Below are positions 16,574 through 26,178 of a stretch of DNA of 64,000 nt, piece by piece. A program made the position numbers and the translations under genes. Origin of the DNA: Aldehydirespirator sp965221215 (GTDB lineage: Bacteria; Actinomycetota; Acidimicrobiia; Acidimicrobiales; Aldehydirespiratoraceae); NCBI GenBank assembly GCA_965221215.1, contig OZ244872.1:2356001-2420000 (forward strand), read 5' to 3'. A model generated the notes under the pieces. The model was not told where the DNA came from. It saw only the letters and a program-made list of their open reading frames with translations, and ran no database searches. Each line of letters starts with the position of its first letter. The first letter of the stretch is position 1.

Positions 16574-17069
16574 CTTGGGGACCTCCTTTCTGGAGGGATA
16601 GTCGGGCCGGGCAGCCCTGATGCTGTCCGGCTGAGCCCAGGACGGTAGCGCGTACGTCGTTCTGATGCACCTTGTATGTCTATTTTCTCTTGTGTTTGTC
16701 GATCAATTTTTGAGTACCAGCTAATTTCTGAGATGGAATAAGACGTGCTGCTGAGAGTCAGCGCAGCAAGCTGTGGGCTGATCAACGCTATGGCGGACCC
16801 CCCATCAGCGGATGCCGGCGGGGCGAGTTGCTGCACGCCACGGGCTAGGTGCCGCGGGCCGGAAGCCCTAGAAGGCTCAGCACCACCAGATGTGGACCGC
16901 CCCCGTGTAACGCAGCGACCGGAGCCAGTGTCGCCAAGCTACCGAAACCCGCGTCCCCAGGGGTCACACACCTACCGGAGCCAACGCGTCAAGCATCACC
17001 CGGGACAACACAGCCCCTGTCATGAGCCATGCCAGAGAATCCATTGGAAGGTTGGCCTTAGCGCGGTGA
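16574..17069. other. Gene-poor spacer with AT-rich promoter stretch
   Basis: About 500 bp lack a convincing gene. The 85 bp from about 16660 to 16745 are clearly more AT-rich than their surroundings and lie upstream of the dndB-like gene on the minus strand. Reading leftward, TTGATC and TAGACA occur 18 bases apart and could be a -35/-10 pair. Short open frames here have no start signals or familiar sequence. The stretch lies between the accessory region and the core chromosome resuming at the tRNA. Confidence 0.35.
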
Positions 17070-17103
17070 AGCCCAAGTCGGAGCATGTGCTCTGACCTGG
17101 GCT
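17070..17103 (-). terminator. Hairpin directly downstream of tRNA-fMet
   Basis: Outer arms AGCCCA/TGGGCT and inner arms GGAGCA/TGCTCT form a long, almost continuous stem with one mismatch, beginning six bases after the tRNA CCA end on the minus strand. There is no T-run, so it may be an actinobacterial U-less terminator or a processing hairpin. Confidence 0.5.
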
Positions 17104-17109
17104 CTTGTT

Positions 17110-17186
<77 letters not shown>

Positions 17187-17224
17187 GCGCGATCTTAGCG
17201 AGGTCGACCTGGACCGGCAACGCG

Positions 17225-17995
17225 CTACTTGGGGGGTAGGCGGATGCCGGCGTCGACCCTTATGACCTCGCCGTTCATGTAGTCGTTGGTGAGCAGCTCC
17301 ATCACCATCGAGGCCAACTCGTCGGCGGTGCCCAGGCGCTTGGGGAACAGGACTCCGGCAGCCAGGCGGGCCTTGAACTCCTCGGCCGCCTCCCCGGTGC
17401 CGTAGATGGGCGTGTTGATCAGCCCCGGCGCGACGGTGTTTGCCCGCACCCCCAGCGGCACCAGGTCCCTGGCGATGGGCAGGGTCATGCCCGCCACCCC
17501 TCCCTTGGAGGCCGAGTAGGCGTTCTGGCCGATCTGGCCGTCGAAAGCGGCCACTGAGGCCATGTTGACGATCGCGCCCCGCTGGCCGTCGGCGTCCACC
17601 GGCTCGGTGCGGGCCATGGCCGCCGCCGCCAGCCGGATGCAGTTGAACGTGCCGACCAGGTTGGTGGCCACCACCCGCTCGAAGCTCTCCAGCGGCATGG
17701 GCCGGCCGTGTCGGTCCACCGTGCGCACCGCTGAGGCGATCCCGGCCGAGTTGACCAGCACCCGCAGCGGACCCAGCTCCCCCGCCGCCTCGACCGCGGC
17801 CTGCACCGGCACCTCCTCGGCCACGTCGCCCTCCACGAACACACCATCGACCTCTGCGGCCGCCTCCGCGCCCTTGGCCGCGTCGATATCGAGGATCACG
17901 CAATGGGCGCCCAGTTCGGCCAGGCGGTGCGCGCACGCCCGTCCGATCCCTGACGCTCCCCCGGTGACTATGGCCGCAGCCCCTGCCAAGTCCAT
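17225..17995 (-). CDS. Short-chain dehydrogenase/reductase (3-hydroxyacyl-CoA dehydrogenase type 2-like)
   Basis: A 257-residue classical SDR: the TGGASGIG cofactor loop near residue 10, acidic LDID at the end of beta-2 suggesting NAD preference, NSAG, catalytic Ser in VNMASVAAF and YSASKGG with catalytic Tyr and Lys. The sequence after it (ARDLVPLGVRANTVAPGLIN) is close to the HSD17B10 / type-2 3-hydroxyacyl-CoA dehydrogenase group acting in fatty acid or branched-chain degradation. The ATG at 17995 is preferred over the upstream initiator at 18031 because AAGGGA precedes it by six bases. It stands alone between the tRNA and an amino acid permease. Confidence 0.85.
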   Translation of the reverse strand: MDLAGAAAIVTGGASGIGRACAHRLAELGAHCVILDIDAAKGAEAAAEVDGVFVEGDVAEEVPVQAAVEAAGELGPLRVLVNSAGIASAVRTVDRHGRPMPLESFERVVATNLVGTFNCIRLAAAAMARTEPVDADGQRGAIVNMASVAAFDGQIGQNAYSASKGGVAGMTLPIARDLVPLGVRANTVAPGLINTPIYGTGEAAEEFKARLAAGVLFPKRLGTADELASMVMELLTNDYMNGEVIRVDAGIRLPPK

Positions 17996-18161
17996 GTCGG
18001 TTCCCTTCGCTCGGAGCCGGCCGACCCGCACAACCTAGAGGCCGCACTGGCGGCTCGCGGTTCTCACCCTGCCAACCCATGCCGAGGCCGACGATTGCGG
18101 TGCCCACCTTCCCGGTACGCAGGTGGCGGTTTGAACGGGCGGACCGCAGGAATCGCGGCTC

Positions 18162-20252
18162 TCAGTCGGCTAGCACGCCTACTACGTCGTCTAGGACCGG
18201 GAGGCTGTCAGGTGGTCCTAGCACGGTGATCTGATCGTCGGCCTCCAGCACCAGGTCGGCCTCGGCCCGCAACACCCGGCCCTCGCGGCTGACCGCCTCC
18301 AAGAAGTAGCCCGCGTCGATGGTGAGCGCGTCCACCCGCCGGCCGATCAGCGCCGACGTCGACAGTTCCGGCAGCAGCGGATACTGGCCGATCGACAGAT
18401 CGGGCAGCAGCGCCTCCTTCACCTCGGCCTCGAAAGCGGCATCGGCCACCGCCTCGGCCCGGTCCGAATGCAGATAGGCGGCCAGCTCGCCGGCCAGGCG
18501 CAGCACCCGGCCCGGCTCGGCGCTGCACCCGGCCAGGAAGAACAGCGCCTTCACCTGCTCGTCGCGGCCGCCCCAGGCCGCGGGGATGCGGATGCCGCCC
18601 GCGGCCCGCACGATCACCAGATAGTCGTCGTCGGTGTCGAAGAAGGCCACCGGCGTGGCGGTGGGATGCAGCTCTGAGGGCTGGATCCACAGCGAGCCCG
18701 ACTCCAGGAACCGGTCGGTCACTGTGCCCACATCCACCCTCGTCTGGGCCGACAGCACCTCCGAGGCTCGGGCCGCGGCCTCGTTGATGTCGGTTCCCTG
18801 GGGGATGCTCACCACCGCGGCCCGGGCGATGAGCCCCGGATACTCGTCGCCGGCCCGCGCCCCGTGGCTCTGCACCGCCGCGCTCAACTCGCGGTCGAGG
18901 CCCCGATCGACCAGCCTTCCCCAGCGCTCGAACACATGGTAGATGGCCCCTCCGTGCATCGAGCGGGTGCGGCCGTAGATCACGTACCAGCCCACACCCG
19001 CCACCACCGACGCCCCGGTCAGCCACAGCGCGGTAGCGCCCAGCTCGACTATCAGATACAGATCGATGGCGATCCCGGCCAGCTGCAGGTAGGGGAACAG
19101 CGGCGCGCTGAAGCCCGGCGCATACGAGGCGATCCGCGACGCCCGCAGCACCAGAACCGCCGAGTTCACCAGCGCCAGGGTGAGCAGCACGAAGGCGCTG
19201 GCCACCTTGGCGATGGCGGCCACGTCGAGGACCAGCACCACCGCCGCCATCCCCGCGCCGGTCGCGGCCACCCCCCAGGCCGGGGTGTTGAACCGGTTGA
19301 GCCGTCCCAGCCTCTCGCCCACCAGCCGGTCGCGGCTCATGGCCAGCGGATAGCGGGCCGCGGCCAGGATCCCGGCGTTGGTGGCCGACGAGAAGGCGGC
19401 CAGCGCGGCCAGCACCACCAGTACTGCCCCCGCGGCGGGCATCACGTCCTCCGCGGCGGTGTAGATCGGGGCGAGGTCGTCGTGCAGCAGCGCGGGCGGG
19501 ACCACCGCCACCGCCACCAGCACTCCCAGCGTGTACAGGGCGGTGCTCACCAGCAGCGACAGCCCCATCCCCAGCGGGATGTTGCGCGACGGGTCGTTGA
19601 TCTCCTCGGCTGCGCTGGCCACCTTGGTCAGCCCGCCGTAGGACACGAACACCAGCCCGACCACGCTGACCAGTCCGCCCGCGCCGTCGGCGAAGAAGGG
19701 CTCGAGGCTGCCGTCGCCGCCGCCCACCTGGGGCAGGCCCGCCACGATGAACCAGCCCATCACGGCCAGCACGAACCCCACCAGCAGCATCTGCACCAGC
19801 GCGCTGGCCCTGGTGCCGCAGATGTTGACAACGGTGAAGCCCGCGATCAGCGACACTGCCAGCGGCTTGGCCGGCACGTCGAGGACGATGTTGAGGTAGG
19901 CGCTCATGCCGACCAGGGCGAAGGCGTCCTTGAGCACCAGCGACAGCCAGGTGGCCATGCCCGAGAAGGTTCCGACCGCCGGTCCGTAGGCCCGCACCAG
20001 GAAGTAGTAGGCCCCGCCGGCCCGGGGCATGGCCGTGGACAGCTCGGCCACGCTCAGCATGGCGGGCACGGCCACTGCCCCGGCCAGGGCGTAGGCCAGC
20101 ACCGCACTGGGTCCGGCATCGGCCGCGGCCAGCCCCGGCAGCAGGAACAGGCCGGAGCTGAGCATGGCCCCAGTGCTCAGCACGAAGACGTGGCGAAGCC
20201 CCAGCGAGCGAGACAGCCCGGCCTGAACTCCGCCTGCGCCTCGCTCGCTCAC
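18162..20252 (-). CDS. APC-superfamily permease with C-terminal PTS-EIIA-like and TrkA-C domains
   Basis: The first ~430 of 696 residues are a 12-helix APC amino acid/polyamine permease (LRHVFVLSTGAMLSSGLFLLP at the start; EEINDPSRNIPLGM, a typical motif after helix 6). The next ~100 residues are a small cytoplasmic alpha/beta segment. About 530-620 resemble a PTS EIIA type 2 fold (FFDTDDDYLVIVRAAGGIRIP; ALFFLAGCSAEPGRVLRLAG). The tail SALIGRRVDALTIDAGYFLEA to ITVLGPPDSLPVLDD resembles TrkA-C. Such tails probably control transport by ligand binding or phosphorylation. The substrate is unknown. Confidence 0.8.
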   Translation of the reverse strand: MSERGAGGVQAGLSRSLGLRHVFVLSTGAMLSSGLFLLPGLAAADAGPSAVLAYALAGAVAVPAMLSVAELSTAMPRAGGAYYFLVRAYGPAVGTFSGMATWLSLVLKDAFALVGMSAYLNIVLDVPAKPLAVSLIAGFTVVNICGTRASALVQMLLVGFVLAVMGWFIVAGLPQVGGGDGSLEPFFADGAGGLVSVVGLVFVSYGGLTKVASAAEEINDPSRNIPLGMGLSLLVSTALYTLGVLVAVAVVPPALLHDDLAPIYTAAEDVMPAAGAVLVVLAALAAFSSATNAGILAAARYPLAMSRDRLVGERLGRLNRFNTPAWGVAATGAGMAAVVLVLDVAAIAKVASAFVLLTLALVNSAVLVLRASRIASYAPGFSAPLFPYLQLAGIAIDLYLIVELGATALWLTGASVVAGVGWYVIYGRTRSMHGGAIYHVFERWGRLVDRGLDRELSAAVQSHGARAGDEYPGLIARAAVVSIPQGTDINEAAARASEVLSAQTRVDVGTVTDRFLESGSLWIQPSELHPTATPVAFFDTDDDYLVIVRAAGGIRIPAAWGGRDEQVKALFFLAGCSAEPGRVLRLAGELAAYLHSDRAEAVADAAFEAEVKEALLPDLSIGQYPLLPELSTSALIGRRVDALTIDAGYFLEAVSREGRVLRAEADLVLEADDQITVLGPPDSLPVLDDVVGVLAD

Positions 20253-20317
20253 ACGCGCTCTATGGGCCGGGCCATCCCCAAACCTAACCCGGCCCGGTCC
20301 CCGCGCTCAACACGCCC

Positions 20318-20402
20318 CCGCGGGCGCGGCGAAGGAGAGCGCTCGTCCTCCGACCCTCACAGCCACGGCCCGTAACACCATCCGGCACCGCGGGCGCGGC
20401 GA
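20318..20402. repeat. 15-bp direct repeat between permease and UPF0182 genes
   Basis: CCGCGGGCGCGGCGA occurs at 20318-20332 and 20388-20402, 70 bp apart, in the spacer upstream of the permease and downstream of the UPF0182 gene. It is strongly self-complementary at its core. The role is unknown; it could belong to local terminator structures. Confidence 0.4.
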
Positions 20403-20412
20403 CAGGAACCGG

Positions 20413-23313
20413 CTAGTTCTCCAACTCCTGTAGCAGGCGTTCCAGAATCTCGTCCTGGCGGCGGCGCAGGTCGGCCAGCTCGTCGATCAGCTGCTGGGTC
20501 TCCGAGGAAGTCAGCTCGCCGACGCCGAGGTCCGGCCCGTCCGCCACCGACGGCTCGTCGGCCTCAGCCTCACCCGGCTCGTCAGCCACCGGAGCGTCGC
20601 CGTCGGTCGCCACCGGCGGCAGCACCACTCCGTCGAAGTTCGTGCCCGGATACAGGTCCTCAAGGGCCTCGCCCAGCGTCTTGCCCAGCGCGGTGCGGTT
20701 GCCGACCGAGGCGATCACCCCCGCCAGCAGCGGGATCTGGGTTCCCTGGGCCCGCACGTACATGGGCCGCACGTACAGCACCGAGTCCTCCACCGGCAGC
20801 AGCAGCATGTCGCCGAAGTCGACCTGCGAGCCCTGGTCGTTGAGCAGCGTGAGCTCGCGGCTGATGTCGGGATTGGTGGAGATGTTGGAGGCCACGATGG
20901 CCGGGCCGGGCGCCAGCAGGTTGGACATCTCGTAGGACACCAGCCGCGACGTGCCGTCGTCTCGGGTCTCGCCCACCATGAAGGCGGTGAGCTCCTTGCG
21001 GCTGTCGTCGTCGGAGACCGGCACGAACGAGCGCAGCGCCACGAACGACGCCTGCTCCTCGCCGGGAAGCTGGATCAGCGAGTAGTAGGCCGGAACCCGC
21101 CGCTCCCGCCGGGTCAGCACGCCGCCCTCGCCCACCACCGCCTCGGCGATGCCGCCGGCCTGGACGCTGCGGCCCGGATCCTGGGCCACCGCCCACCGCT
21201 CGGTGCCGATGATCAGCGCCTCGGGGTCCGACACCTGATAGGAGGCCCACATGTTGGTCTGCACGGTGAACAGGTCGTTGGGGAAGCGCAGATGCGAGCG
21301 CAGGCCCTCGGGCATCTCGGAGAAGTCGGTGAACAGGTCGGGGAAGGCCGACTGCCACGCGGCCACGATCGGGTCGGCGACCGGCATCACGTACAGCGTC
21401 ACGTCGCCGTCGTAGGAATCGACCACCACCTTCACCGAGTTGCGGATGTAGTTGGCGCCGGCGTCGGCCAGCCCCGCCTCGAGGCCCAGGCCGCTGGTGT
21501 CGGCGCTCTGGGAGTAGGGGTAGCGGTCGGTGGTGGTGTAGGCGTCGAGCACGTAGTGGATGCGGCCATCGTGCACCACCGGGTACACGTCGGAGTCGAG
21601 CTCCAAGAACGGGGCGACGTTCGTCACCCGGTCGCGGGCGTCGCGGATGTAGATGATGCTGGTGTCGCCGTCCACGAAGTTGGAGATCAGCGGGTCGAGC
21701 TGGCCGAAGCGCAGCGCGAAGGCGGACTGGCGCAGGAACGACCCCATGCCCACGCCGCCGTCGCCGGTGTAGCGGAAGCTCTCCTCGCGCCCCTGGCCGT
21801 CCACATAGTCGACCTCGTCTCGGGTCGCCCCCACCAGCGCGTAGCCGTCGAGGTTCTCGCCCACATAGATCTGGGGCTCGTCGAGCTGCAGGTCGATGGC
21901 CGGGTCCACCTCGACGGGCAGGCCGCCGGTGATGAACACCGGGCTGCCCCGCACGTCGGTGACGTTGGCCCGGGCGATGGCCATCCCGTAGCCGTGGGTG
22001 ATGGCCACATGCTGGCGCTCCCACGACCCCAGCTCGCTCAGGTTCAGCTCGCGGGCGGCCAGCACCACCTGGGTCAGCTCGCCGTCCACCTCATAGCGGT
22101 CGACGTCGAGCACCCCGGAGAAACGGTAGAAATCCCGCTCGCCCTGGTCCTTCTCAAAGGTGTCGGTGAGGGTCAGCGGGTCGAGGATCCGGGCGTTGCT
22201 GACGGTCTGGGCCGCGGACCGCAGCTGGGCGGGCGTGGGGTTCTCCCGGTAGTCGAACACCTCGAGGGCGACGTCGGCGTCGGGCACCAGCGAGTAGGCG
22301 GCCCTGGTAGCCGAGATGTTGTCGGCGGTGTAGACCGACTCGCGGGCAGTGGTGTTGGGATCGACCTGGAAGCGCTGCACGAAGGCCGGGTACAGGTTGC
22401 CCATCACCAAAGCGGTGAACGCCCACAGCCCCACCGCCAGCGCGGGCAGCACCCAGCCCCGGCGGCGCAGGTTCACCAACAGCAGGACTGCGGCGAACAG
22501 CGAGATCAGCAGCAGCAGGTTGAGGGCGGGCAGCTTGGCCTTGACGTCGGTGTACAGGGCGCCGTCCACCACCCCGCGGTCCGACACGGTGAGCTCGAAG
22601 CGAGACAGCCAGTAGTCGGCCGCCTTGACCAGGGCAAGCACGGCCAGGATCGCCGACAGGTGCACCTTCACCGCGGGCAGCACCCTGGGCGTGCCCCGTG
22701 GGACCTGGCCCCGGATTCCACCGTTGATGTAGTGGGCCACGCCGATCACCACGAGGATGATCATGAAGGCGGCGAAGGCCCAGCTCACCAGGAACGTCAG
22801 GAACGGCAGCCGGAACACGTAGAACCCGATGTCGGTGTCGAACAGCGGATCGACGATCCCGAAGTTCTTGCGGTTGACGAAGAGCAGCCACTCCTCCCAC
22901 TGGCTCGACACCCCCGATGCGGCCAGCAGCGAGAACACCACCGACACGGCCAGCCGGACCAGCCGGGTGCGGCTCGACAAGACGTCGTGGATGCGCCCGA
23001 GCATCTCCTCTTCGGGTCCGGGCGGTCGGACCTCGGGCTTGAGGCGGTCGACTATTGCCAGGTTGATCCAGATCAGCACGAAGAAGATGGCCGCGAAGAT
23101 CACGAACAGCGCGATCTTGGCCAGCAGCACACGGCCCCACACGTCGGTGCGGCCCAGCGAGTCGAACCACAGATAGTCGGTGTAGAAGCGGGCGATCCCG
23201 CGCAGCGACAGCATCAGCACCAGCAGGCCGCCGGCGATCAGAAGGGCTATGAAGCGGGTTCGTCTAGAGCCGAAGCGGGGTCGGCCGCCTGAGGGGGAGG
23301 TTACGGTGCGCAC
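20413..23313 (-). CDS. UPF0182 family large membrane protein
   Basis: A 966-residue protein of the UPF0182 family, conserved in actinobacteria and cyanobacteria and of unknown function. It has about seven membrane helices in the first ~310 residues (beginning FIALLIAGGLLVLMLSLRGI and followed by the family-typical FYTDYLWFDSLG), then a ~550-residue extracytoplasmic region with family blocks such as YVVHDG-like VYPVVHDGRIHYVLDAYTTT and RIPAYYSL-like segments. The C-terminal ~60 residues are acidic and end in a coiled coil (ETQQLIDELADLRRRQDEIL). It starts 5 bp after the stop of the upstream DivIVA-domain gene, so the two are probably co-transcribed. Confidence 0.9.
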   Translation of the reverse strand: MRTVTSPSGGRPRFGSRRTRFIALLIAGGLLVLMLSLRGIARFYTDYLWFDSLGRTDVWGRVLLAKIALFVIFAAIFFVLIWINLAIVDRLKPEVRPPGPEEEMLGRIHDVLSSRTRLVRLAVSVVFSLLAASGVSSQWEEWLLFVNRKNFGIVDPLFDTDIGFYVFRLPFLTFLVSWAFAAFMIILVVIGVAHYINGGIRGQVPRGTPRVLPAVKVHLSAILAVLALVKAADYWLSRFELTVSDRGVVDGALYTDVKAKLPALNLLLLISLFAAVLLLVNLRRRGWVLPALAVGLWAFTALVMGNLYPAFVQRFQVDPNTTARESVYTADNISATRAAYSLVPDADVALEVFDYRENPTPAQLRSAAQTVSNARILDPLTLTDTFEKDQGERDFYRFSGVLDVDRYEVDGELTQVVLAARELNLSELGSWERQHVAITHGYGMAIARANVTDVRGSPVFITGGLPVEVDPAIDLQLDEPQIYVGENLDGYALVGATRDEVDYVDGQGREESFRYTGDGGVGMGSFLRQSAFALRFGQLDPLISNFVDGDTSIIYIRDARDRVTNVAPFLELDSDVYPVVHDGRIHYVLDAYTTTDRYPYSQSADTSGLGLEAGLADAGANYIRNSVKVVVDSYDGDVTLYVMPVADPIVAAWQSAFPDLFTDFSEMPEGLRSHLRFPNDLFTVQTNMWASYQVSDPEALIIGTERWAVAQDPGRSVQAGGIAEAVVGEGGVLTRRERRVPAYYSLIQLPGEEQASFVALRSFVPVSDDDSRKELTAFMVGETRDDGTSRLVSYEMSNLLAPGPAIVASNISTNPDISRELTLLNDQGSQVDFGDMLLLPVEDSVLYVRPMYVRAQGTQIPLLAGVIASVGNRTALGKTLGEALEDLYPGTNFDGVVLPPVATDGDAPVADEPGEAEADEPSVADGPDLGVGELTSSETQQLIDELADLRRRQDEILERLLQELEN

Positions 23314-23317
23314 CGGG

Positions 23318-24847
23318 TCACGCTATCGGCTCGGGCCAGCCCGCGGAGAAGGCAGCCTCAGCGGCGGAATCGGCCCGGCGCGATCGGGACTCCCGGTAGA
23401 TGGAGCGCACCGCGCTGGCTAGCTCGTCGGCGTCGTCGGTCTCGTCGGCCAGATCGCCGAGGCGGGACCTCACCGGCTCGACCAGAACCGCCACGATGGC
23501 GTCGCCGGCCGCGGCGAGATCCACGTCGTCGATGCTCACGTCGATGTCGGAGGCGAAGTCCTGCATGGGCACGCGTGCGGCCCGGGTGTAGTCCTTGGCG
23601 TCGGCCGCGATAGCGGAGCGCACGGCTCGGACCCCGCTGCGGCGGATGCCGTCGAGCAGGTCGCCCTGTTCGTCCACCACCAGCCGCTTGAGCCTGCGGG
23701 CGATCCCGCCCACCGCCACGGCCCGGGCCGCGCTGAGGAGGTCATCGGGATCGGGCGGCTCGGCCGGGACCGCACCGCCGGCGGCAGCCTCGTGCTCCTC
23801 GTCGAACTCGTCGGGGAACTCGGTCGGCGCCTCCGCGGTCCCGGTCGGTGCGCCGCGGCCCGGTTCGGTCGAGGTCGGCACCGGCTGGGCGGTGATGGAG
23901 CGCAGGCGGGCGAAGATGGCCCCGGCGTCCGGCGACGATTCAGTGGACATCGCCACCGCCGCGTCGGGTGCCAGCCCCGGCGCAACCTCGGGCTCCGCCT
24001 CGATGTCGTAGAGCCGTGCGGACTTGCCGGGCGACTCGGCGATCTCGACGAGTCCAGGCTCGTCGACGTCTTCGGGACCGGGACTCTCCGGCGCCGCATG
24101 CTCGGCGTCGTCGACGGCGGTGTCGCCAGCATCGGCGTGGGCGCCCTCGCCGGGTCCGCCATCGAGGGGCCTTCCCGCCAGGCGGGCCGTGCCGATCTCG
24201 GCCTCGATCTGGGCCACGGTGGGCTCCGGCTGGGCCGCGACCCGCAGCCCGGCCCGCTCGGCCGCGGCGGCGGTCCGGGGCCCGGCGGAGACCAGCTCGT
24301 CGATCCAGCCGTCGAGACCCGCTCGGAAGATGCCGAGCGCCTCCAGCAGACGGTCGCGGGTCTCTCGGAGCTGCTCCACCTCTATCTGGTACTGGCGGCG
24401 CTTGGCGGCCAGGTCGGACAGGATCCGCTCCCGCACGTTGCGAGCCTCCAGCACCATGCTCCTGCCCTGCTCGCGGCTGTCCTCGATGGTGGCCGCGGCG
24501 GTCGTGGAAGCCTCGCCGACGATGCGGGCGTGCTCTGCCTCGGCGCGCTCGACCCTCTCCTGGGCCGCTTCGCTGGCCGACTGGAGGATGCGGGTCGCCT
24601 CGTCGCCCAGCGCCTCCGCCACCCGGCGCGACTCGAGCACCTCGGCGGGAGTGGACTCCAGCTCCTCGATGCGACCCGACAGCGAGCCGACCAGCGTGTT
24701 GAGCCGGCGGATCTCCTCGGCGGCCTCGCGCAGCCGGGCCCGGACAGCGCCGGGCTCGTAGCCGCGGCGCGCCTTGGCGAAGTCGACCTCCTCCACCGCT
24801 TCGGGGGACAGCCCGACTGCGGGGTCAGATTCTTCACCGTTCTCCAT
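23318..24847 (-). CDS. DivIVA-domain coiled-coil protein
   Basis: This 509-residue protein begins with a DivIVA-like motif (VDFAKARRGYEPGAVRARLR, about 22-41) followed by a ~150-residue coiled coil (IRRLNTLVGSLSGRIEELES onward). An acidic, proline-rich linker and a helical C-terminal domain (from about 370, ARAVAVGGIARRLKRLVVDE) complete it. DivIVA/Wag31 proteins mark curved membrane and organise polar growth in actinobacteria. This one is longer than Wag31 (about 260 residues), so it is more likely one of the additional DivIVA-domain paralogues. It leads the operon with the UPF0182 gene. Confidence 0.75.
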   Translation of the reverse strand: MENGEESDPAVGLSPEAVEEVDFAKARRGYEPGAVRARLREAAEEIRRLNTLVGSLSGRIEELESTPAEVLESRRVAEALGDEATRILQSASEAAQERVERAEAEHARIVGEASTTAAATIEDSREQGRSMVLEARNVRERILSDLAAKRRQYQIEVEQLRETRDRLLEALGIFRAGLDGWIDELVSAGPRTAAAAERAGLRVAAQPEPTVAQIEAEIGTARLAGRPLDGGPGEGAHADAGDTAVDDAEHAAPESPGPEDVDEPGLVEIAESPGKSARLYDIEAEPEVAPGLAPDAAVAMSTESSPDAGAIFARLRSITAQPVPTSTEPGRGAPTGTAEAPTEFPDEFDEEHEAAAGGAVPAEPPDPDDLLSAARAVAVGGIARRLKRLVVDEQGDLLDGIRRSGVRAVRSAIAADAKDYTRAARVPMQDFASDIDVSIDDVDLAAAGDAIVAVLVEPVRSRLGDLADETDDADELASAVRSIYRESRSRRADSAAEAAFSAGWPEPIA

Positions 24848-24978
24848 GGCTTGCCCCCGCTCCTGTCAGACAGACTCCTACGATACTCAGCCGCGTGCTG
24901 CGCTAGTCAGCCGAGCAAGCGTCCCACGCGCCGCGTCGGCAGCCACGAAGCGCTACAAGAACCGGAATCCCCAGACAC

Positions 24979-26130
24979 TCAGCCGAGGAGGCGTCCTACG
25001 GGCTCGCCGCCGGCGCCCTCGAGGGCCTGCAGGGCTTCGTCCAGCGTCGCCACCCCCACCACGGGCACATCGCCCGCGCCCGACAGGGCCTTGTCCACCG
25101 ACGCCTCGGGCACGATGATCATCTCAGCGCCCGCATCCCGGGCCGCCACCGCCTTCTGGGTCACGCCCCCCACATCGCCCACCGACCCGTCGAGGCGGAT
25201 GGAGCCGGTGACGGCGATCCGCTTGCCTCCGGTGAGCTCGCCCGGAGTGAGCACGTCGAGCATGACCAGCGCGAAGGCCAGTCCCGCCGACGGTCCCCCC
25301 ACCGCACCCGAGGCGATGTCGACGTCGAAGGGCAGCGGCGACCGCTCGACCCGCTCGGTGATCCCGCTCAGCCCGATGAACGAGCCGCCGTGGTCGGGAT
25401 GGGCATCGAGCGTCAACTCCACGTCGCGGCGCTCTCCCGTGTCGAGGCTCTCCGCGGTGACCACGACCGTGTCGCCCGGCACCAGCTCGGCCAGCACCTC
25501 GCGCAGCGACTCGACGGTGGTAACCGGCTCGCCGTTGATGGCCAGGATCACGTCGCTGGCCTCCAGCAGTCCGTCGGCCGGGGCGCCCGCTACCGTCTCA
25601 ACGAACAGCACCCCGGTGAAGTCCGCGGCGTCGACACCGAGGTGCTCTAGGGCCACGATCGTGGCCGCGTCCTTGGAACCGTCCATGAGGTGGCGGTTGT
25701 GGCGGCGCTGCTCGGCGTCGGAGCGGTCGCCGTAGACCGATGTCCGGCTGCGCAACTCGATGGCGTCGTCCATAGACGACCGCACCCAGTCGAGCACGTT
25801 CAGGTCGCTGTCGATGGCGACGGTAAGCAGCAGGATCTCGCCGTCGGGATCGAACACCTCGATGCCGTCGGCTTCGACCCGACCCGACGTGGCTATGGCG
25901 GTGCCGGGCATGAAGGCCACTGCGTCGCCGTCCACCACCGAGTCGCCCGGCACGATCCGGCCCGCCCACTGGGCCGGGACGAAGTACAGCCCCACCCCGA
26001 CCGCCGCCAGAGCGGCAACGCTGCCAGCGACGGCCAGCACGAGCCGCCGCGGGAACCAGCGGCGGCGTGGCGGCATCGGGGCAGTGGGCGGGGGCGAAGC
26101 TAGCGTGATGGGCCGTCCAGTCGTCTCCAC
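24979..26130 (-). CDS. Membrane-anchored PDZ / Lon-like (S16) serine protease
   Basis: The 383-residue protein has one N-terminal membrane helix (about 30-50, LVLAVAGSVAALAAVGVGLY), a PDZ domain (about 170-240; ASDVILAINGEPVTTVESLR) and a C-terminal Lon protease domain. The Ser-Lys dyad is visible: Ser in GAVGGPSAGLAFAL and Lys in GGVTQKAVAARDAGA. This is the YlbL-type family that acts outside the membrane in quality control, without the Lon ATPase. GTG start at 26130. The gene is divergent from a small membrane protein gene 48 bp away. Confidence 0.88.
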   Translation of the reverse strand: METTGRPITLASPPPTAPMPPRRRWFPRRLVLAVAGSVAALAAVGVGLYFVPAQWAGRIVPGDSVVDGDAVAFMPGTAIATSGRVEADGIEVFDPDGEILLLTVAIDSDLNVLDWVRSSMDDAIELRSRTSVYGDRSDAEQRRHNRHLMDGSKDAATIVALEHLGVDAADFTGVLFVETVAGAPADGLLEASDVILAINGEPVTTVESLREVLAELVPGDTVVVTAESLDTGERRDVELTLDAHPDHGGSFIGLSGITERVERSPLPFDVDIASGAVGGPSAGLAFALVMLDVLTPGELTGGKRIAVTGSIRLDGSVGDVGGVTQKAVAARDAGAEMIIVPEASVDKALSGAGDVPVVGVATLDEALQALEGAGGEPVGRLLG

Positions 26131-26178
26131 TCGAGCACCGCTGATTCGCAGCGGCTTCGGGACACCAAGGTACCGCCC

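Noticed and set aside
16570..17095. Short frames on both strands between the DndB-like gene and the tRNA
   Set aside because: No start signals or motifs; the sequence includes an AT-rich promoter-like stretch and the tRNA terminator hairpin.
18864..20375. 503-residue open frame opposite the amino acid permease
   Set aside because: Antisense shadow of a GC-rich gene; composition dominated by His, Gln, Arg and Gly, no domain.
21292..23292. 666-residue open frame opposite UPF0182
   Set aside because: Antisense shadow created by third-position GC; the UPF0182 frame has clear family motifs.
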